Origin: Pyrofollis japonicus
Lineage (GTDB): Archaea > Thermoproteota > Thermoprotei_A > Sulfolobales > Pyrodictiaceae
Direction of reading: 5' to 3'
NCBI RefSeq assembly: GCF_033097485.1
Contig: NZ_AP028634.1
Span: forward strand, 859,126 to 923,125
Length of the DNA stretch: 64,000 bases
A program made the translations under genes and the position numbers. Below, piece after piece: positions 60,567-64,000 of this stretch. Every line of letters starts with the position of its first letter. The first letter of the stretch is position 1. The notes under the pieces were generated by a model that searched no databases, was not told the origin of the DNA, and saw only the letters and a list, made by a program, of their open reading frames with translations.

Positions 60567-61751
60567 TTACACCTCTACCCCAAAGTATTTCTTAATGATC
60601 TCCTCTGCTTGGCGAAGGGCAGCTTGCTTGGGCTCAATACTTAATGCGTCTATAAGATCTAGTGCAAGCTTAGCCTCCTCGTCGCTCCCTAACACCTCTT
60701 TTAGAATCTCATAGAGGTTTATCGCTGAAGTGCTCTGCTGCACAGGGTGGGGAAGCCTAGTGTCAATAGTGGATATTCTCAGTCTGAGAGCGAGTACGTA
60801 ATCACGGAGGAGCTGCTCTATCTTCGAATATATTTGCTGCTTTTTCCCTCTAGGCACTCGTTCCACTATGATGTGGAGTAATGGTTTCTTCCCGAAACTA
60901 GCTATTTTCATTACTTCTTCTCTAAGGCTTACTAGGAATGATGCTAACGCCTTATCATCAGAGAATATATGCCTTCTAACTAGCTGAGGACGAGGACTTG
61001 TCAACCTTACCTTGTTAATGCTTATAGTCTTTGAAGCCCCAATTTCGGCTAATACAATATACCTTTCACTCTGAGCCTCTGCTTCATCGAGACGGAGAGC
61101 TTCAGGCGAACCTGGATATACTACAGCGCTTTCACCTAGTCTAAACGTTTTAAATAGGTGGATATGCCCCATGGCATAGTATGAGTAGTTCTTAGGGAGC
61201 TCACCTAATTCGATCTCGTATTCAGGTGCAACGTTTCTCAGCGTCTGGTGAAGCATAAGGATGGATGGAGCCTCTGACCTACCTAGACTCAGTTTCTTGA
61301 ACGCCTCGAGAATCCTTTGACGAGCACCTGGACCCTTCATGTTACGATAGCCGGCAACGATAACTTTCTTCCCGCGCGCTCTTACTTGTATTTTCTCCGG
61401 CTCGCGAAGCCCAACCACTTTAACAAGGCCAAGACGCTCTAACACCAGGAGTGGTGGAATCACTCTTCTTTTAGGGATATCGTGATCGCCGGGAACAACA
61501 AGCAAGGGTATACCTTTCTCTCTTAAGCGCGATAAATGAGGAATAGCATGATAATAGGCTTGTGGTGGTGGATTGACAGAATCAAAGAAGTCACCACTAT
61601 GTATGACGATATCAACATGCTCTTTGATAGCTATGTCAATTACTTCTCCGAAAACTTCGTAAATATCACGCTCACGCTCCACAAGGGCATATTGTCGGAA
61701 CCCTAGATGAGTATCTGATACATGTAAAATGGCTGCAGTGTCCTCCAACAC
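60567..61751 (-). CDS. mre11: DNA repair nuclease Mre11
   Basis: The 394-residue calcineurin-like nuclease has DTHLGF (residues 13-18), HSGDFFD, VPGDHDIP and MGHIHLF, the phosphoesterase motifs, though the third motif reads GDHD instead of GNHD. The C-terminal capping and Rad50-binding region is of typical archaeal length. It processes ends together with Rad50, HerA and NurA in archaea. The HerA gene lies 43 nt upstream on the same strand. Confidence 0.95.
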   Translation of the reverse strand: MLEDTAAILHVSDTHLGFRQYALVERERDIYEVFGEVIDIAIKEHVDIVIHSGDFFDSVNPPPQAYYHAIPHLSRLREKGIPLLVVPGDHDIPKRRVIPPLLVLERLGLVKVVGLREPEKIQVRARGKKVIVAGYRNMKGPGARQRILEAFKKLSLGRSEAPSILMLHQTLRNVAPEYEIELGELPKNYSYYAMGHIHLFKTFRLGESAVVYPGSPEALRLDEAEAQSERYIVLAEIGASKTISINKVRLTSPRPQLVRRHIFSDDKALASFLVSLREEVMKIASFGKKPLLHIIVERVPRGKKQQIYSKIEQLLRDYVLALRLRISTIDTRLPHPVQQSTSAINLYEILKEVLGSDEEAKLALDLIDALSIEPKQAALRQAEEIIKKYFGVEV

Positions 61752-61794
61752 TTATACACCCTACCCCTACATAGTAAGATCCGGATGTATTACT

Positions 61795-63339
61795 TCATAA
61801 TATTGAGGACCATGGATCTTCTACTATATTCTCGTCATTATCTATGGCCGTCGATTTAACCCACTCGGCTACAACGTCTATATCGCTACCCCCAAATTTG
61901 CCTTCAAACTTGTCTATCTTGACTAGCGCCGGCAAAGCTATCATGGGCCCGATGACTATTGCTTCACCGATATTAAGCGATGGCAGATGAGCTAAGAGGT
62001 CGTCGCTGAGACGTTCACTAGCAGCTTGTACATACTTTTGATCACTTGGTTCAACTATTCGCAGTATTATCATATTGTTTGCCTGGCTGAGTATGTCTTG
62101 ATCAACGTTCTTTGGCCTTTGACTAACTATTGTCAATCCGATGCCAAACTTTCTTCCCTCTCTAGCAATCCTGGCAAGCCAGTACTTGGACAATGTATCC
62201 TCGTCTCGAGGTGCTATTATGTGCGCTTCCTCAACAACAACAAGTATTGGAACCGGGATGCGGCTCTTACCTAGAAGGCGGTGCTGCTTGCGCTCCTGAA
62301 GAATAACGCGTAACATATGACTAACTATAACGTCGGCTGCATCTCTGTCCAGCCTGCTAAGGTCAACAACATTCACATAGCCAAACCTTAGTCTCGACAC
62401 AAGATCGACGGCGGTATCGTCTATTATTTCTCCGTATCTCTCCTTCAGATTATCAACTTTGTTTTGAAGCGCAATTGCAGCACTTGACTCCTCTCTTCGT
62501 AGTCGCGTTTTTGAGGCAATCTTTTCAAGCTCTTCAACGAGCTCGTCTAGGAAGTCGCTGCGATGCTCATTCCGTTCCCTTAGTGATCTAAGAGCCTTGC
62601 GCAAGACTCTTTCTTGGTTATAGAAGCGCCTTTCAACACCTAGAAGAGTCATTATTTCTTGGACACTGAGCGTCCAAGGATTAAGCTTAGGTTCAATAAT
62701 GTTCAGCCTACCTCCACCTATCGTCGAATTAACGTACTCGCCGTGAAAGTCGAAGATGAGGATCGTGGCACCTATTCGGACAAGACGGTCAGCAATTATT
62801 GCGACCGTGTTGCTTTTTCCAGCACCGGTTACAGCTAGTACGGCTAAGTGACGCGTAACAAGCATATTAACATTAACATAGACTGGTACATCTGTTCTTG
62901 AAGCAAGCTTACCTATCCTTATCTTATACGGCTCTTGGCCTCCGAATATACGGCGCAAAAGATCGGAAGGAGCTCTGTAGACGCGTGAGCCAGGAAGCGG
63001 TGGAAGTCTAGGAAGCTCTAGTCTCTCTAAGTCCCCTAGTAGACGGGCGACGCATTCAAAGTAAATATCGTTGTTATCTCCGCCACCAGAAAACAGCCTT
63101 TCTAACACGATCGGGTCATATATACTTTGCATAGCTGAAAGTGTTAAGCTTCGGGTTCCAACAGCCTCAACGAACCCCAGGACAAAACCATTACTATGTT
63201 CTACTAACACGTAATCTGCTACGGGCGGCGGATTCCTCGAGACAAACTTTACTACGCTTGGCGTTGCATTATCTACAACTACTCCAACGATATCGTTCTC
63301 CGCACGAACACTACCAGGACCAGCATGGTCTTCATGCAT
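61795..63339 (-). CDS. herA: HerA bipolar DNA helicase/translocase
   Basis: The 514-residue protein has the N-terminal HAS barrel (DIVGVVVDNATPSVVKFVSR, then VEHSNGFVLGFVEAVGT), Walker A LAVTGAGKSNTVAIIADRL (about residue 171), ILIFDFHGEYVN, and Walker B VVEEAHIIAPRDEDTLSKYW (about 370), then LTIVSQRPKNVDQDILSQAN. This is the HerA set. HerA and NurA resect ends with Mre11-Rad50; herA-mre11-rad50 form an operon here. No nurA follows. TATA-like TTTTTAAATATC lies about 50 nt upstream. Confidence 0.96.
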   Translation of the reverse strand: MHEDHAGPGSVRAENDIVGVVVDNATPSVVKFVSRNPPPVADYVLVEHSNGFVLGFVEAVGTRSLTLSAMQSIYDPIVLERLFSGGGDNNDIYFECVARLLGDLERLELPRLPPLPGSRVYRAPSDLLRRIFGGQEPYKIRIGKLASRTDVPVYVNVNMLVTRHLAVLAVTGAGKSNTVAIIADRLVRIGATILIFDFHGEYVNSTIGGGRLNIIEPKLNPWTLSVQEIMTLLGVERRFYNQERVLRKALRSLRERNEHRSDFLDELVEELEKIASKTRLRREESSAAIALQNKVDNLKERYGEIIDDTAVDLVSRLRFGYVNVVDLSRLDRDAADVIVSHMLRVILQERKQHRLLGKSRIPVPILVVVEEAHIIAPRDEDTLSKYWLARIAREGRKFGIGLTIVSQRPKNVDQDILSQANNMIILRIVEPSDQKYVQAASERLSDDLLAHLPSLNIGEAIVIGPMIALPALVKIDKFEGKFGGSDIDVVAEWVKSTAIDNDENIVEDPWSSIL

Positions 63340-63399
63340 TATCGACAGGATTACCCCCGAATAACAATATTATTACGCTATGAGAGGTCTCAATGATAT

Positions 63400-63978
63400 T
63401 TAAAAAGGTTCGGCCGCGTCAGGATATTCTATGCAGACGTTTCCTCCCTTAGCCTTAGAATATATGGAACACGGTGGAGCAACCATTATGCCGGCATAGT
63501 AGAGTCCTTTCGATGCACGTACGATTTTTACGAGTATAAGGATGTCGGGATTATCTAGGTTAACCGGGAGCTCTATTCCTTTCGCAAGATGCCTTATCGC
63601 TTCATCCTTGTGGAGAAGCCTCCCACTCTCATTATCTACTAAGTGCCCTTCAAGTCTAATGGCAAACGTCTTACCATCCTTACTTCCATACTTTTCTTGA
63701 AGCGTTTTCTTAACAGTCTTATCAACATCGTCTAAATACGGTGAAGACACCGCATCTAAAGGTATAGCTCTCAATATGACGCTATCGTCGGTGAGTTCAC
63801 GTGCGAGCTTAGCCACGGCTTTGTAGGGGTCATCAACGCTTAAAAGCAGCAGGGATTGAGGAGCAGCAAAGAGCCTCACAGCTCCCAGTATGCTTCGGAT
63901 CGTCCTCATAGCCTCTCTTGACGCATAGTACCCTGGTTCATGAGCTACTATTAGGTTGAATAGCTTGCTGAGGCCCAA
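63400..63978 (-). CDS. THUMP-domain protein (COG1818/TAN1-like)
   Basis: The 192-residue protein starts at TTG (63978) after GGGAGGAT. It has an N-terminal helical half (LSKLFNLIVAHEPGYYASRE) and a C-terminal THUMP domain: KTFAIRLEGHLVDNESGRLL, then LAKGIELPVNLDNPDILILV, then KIVRASKGLYYAGIMV. THUMP binds tRNA; Tan1-like proteins assist N4-acetylation of tRNA cytidine by a separate acetyltransferase. It lies upstream of herA with a 60-base gap, likely a separate transcript. Confidence 0.88.
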   Translation of the reverse strand: MGLSKLFNLIVAHEPGYYASREAMRTIRSILGAVRLFAAPQSLLLLSVDDPYKAVAKLARELTDDSVILRAIPLDAVSSPYLDDVDKTVKKTLQEKYGSKDGKTFAIRLEGHLVDNESGRLLHKDEAIRHLAKGIELPVNLDNPDILILVKIVRASKGLYYAGIMVAPPCSIYSKAKGGNVCIEYPDAAEPF

Positions 63979-64000
63979 TATTCATCCTCCCTATATCTCG

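Noticed and set aside
1-64000. CRISPR array, insertion sequence or integrated virus
   Set aside because: I saw no regularly spaced direct repeats, transposase or integrase motifs, or attachment-site duplication next to the tRNA gene.

Overview
The window is archaeal and most likely comes from a hyperthermophilic member of the Thermoproteota (Crenarchaeota), probably order Desulfurococcales. The evidence is the archaeal ribosomal-protein order with e-type proteins (L14e, L19e, L32e, L34e, S4e). It also includes Rpo13, a crenarchaeal aKMT-type lysine methyltransferase, a PolB1-type polymerase, a PINA-type ATPase beside Hjc, HerA-Mre11-Rad50, TATA-box promoters, many TTG/GTG starts, and candidate C/D box sRNAs. 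I cannot name the genus from sequence alone.

Layout. 1-6.0 kb: mixed metabolic and surface genes (partial transglutaminase-like protein, small EamA transporter, DUF1028 protein, Tat-exported SagB-like nitroreductase, DUF1122-like protein, LOG-family protein, RsmC-like methyltransferase). 6.0-24.3 kb, minus strand: the large ribosomal superoperon running from a SPOUT methyltransferase through L3-L4-L23, L22-S3-L29-Rnp1-S17-L14-L24-S4e-L5-S14-S8-L6-L32e-L19e-L18-S5-L30-L15 to SecY-adk-DUF106-L34e-cmk-L14e-cbf5. L2 and S19 are missing from their usual place between L23 and L22 and lie 7-9 kb away (30.1-31.4 kb). Their slot holds a GC-rich, strongly folded element with its own TATA box. 24.5-30 kb: a 35-residue basic peptide gene, a Cys-cluster protein, a MoxR/VWA pair and a methyltransferase.

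30-39.4 kb: S19 and L2 sit downstream of a four-gene membrane operon. That operon encodes a two-TM pilin-like protein, a multi-TM protein with a large extracytoplasmic domain, a second two-TM peptide and a VirB4/HerA ATPase. It matches the crenarchaeal Ced DNA-import system. An Lhr-type helicase separates it from a second, multi-TM HerA-like ATPase. 39.5-48 kb: Rpo13, PCNA facing a zinc-ribbon protein, DUF72, an AbrB-ACT regulator, an Mrp/NBP35 ATPase, an HTH protein and XPB helicase.

48-64 kb: DNA repair and replication (Hjc, PINA, PolB1), small HTH and aKMT genes, tRNA-Arg(GCG), glutamine synthetase, Rad50, Mre11, HerA and a THUMP protein. The window therefore combines a DNA-uptake apparatus with much of the recombination machinery that could use imported DNA.

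Between genes I see three good C/D box sRNA candidates (3969-4026, 41506-41566 and 47979-48034) and two weaker ones. None is coding, and the one at 47979 has its own TATA box. All functional calls come from reading motifs by eye; no database search was run.
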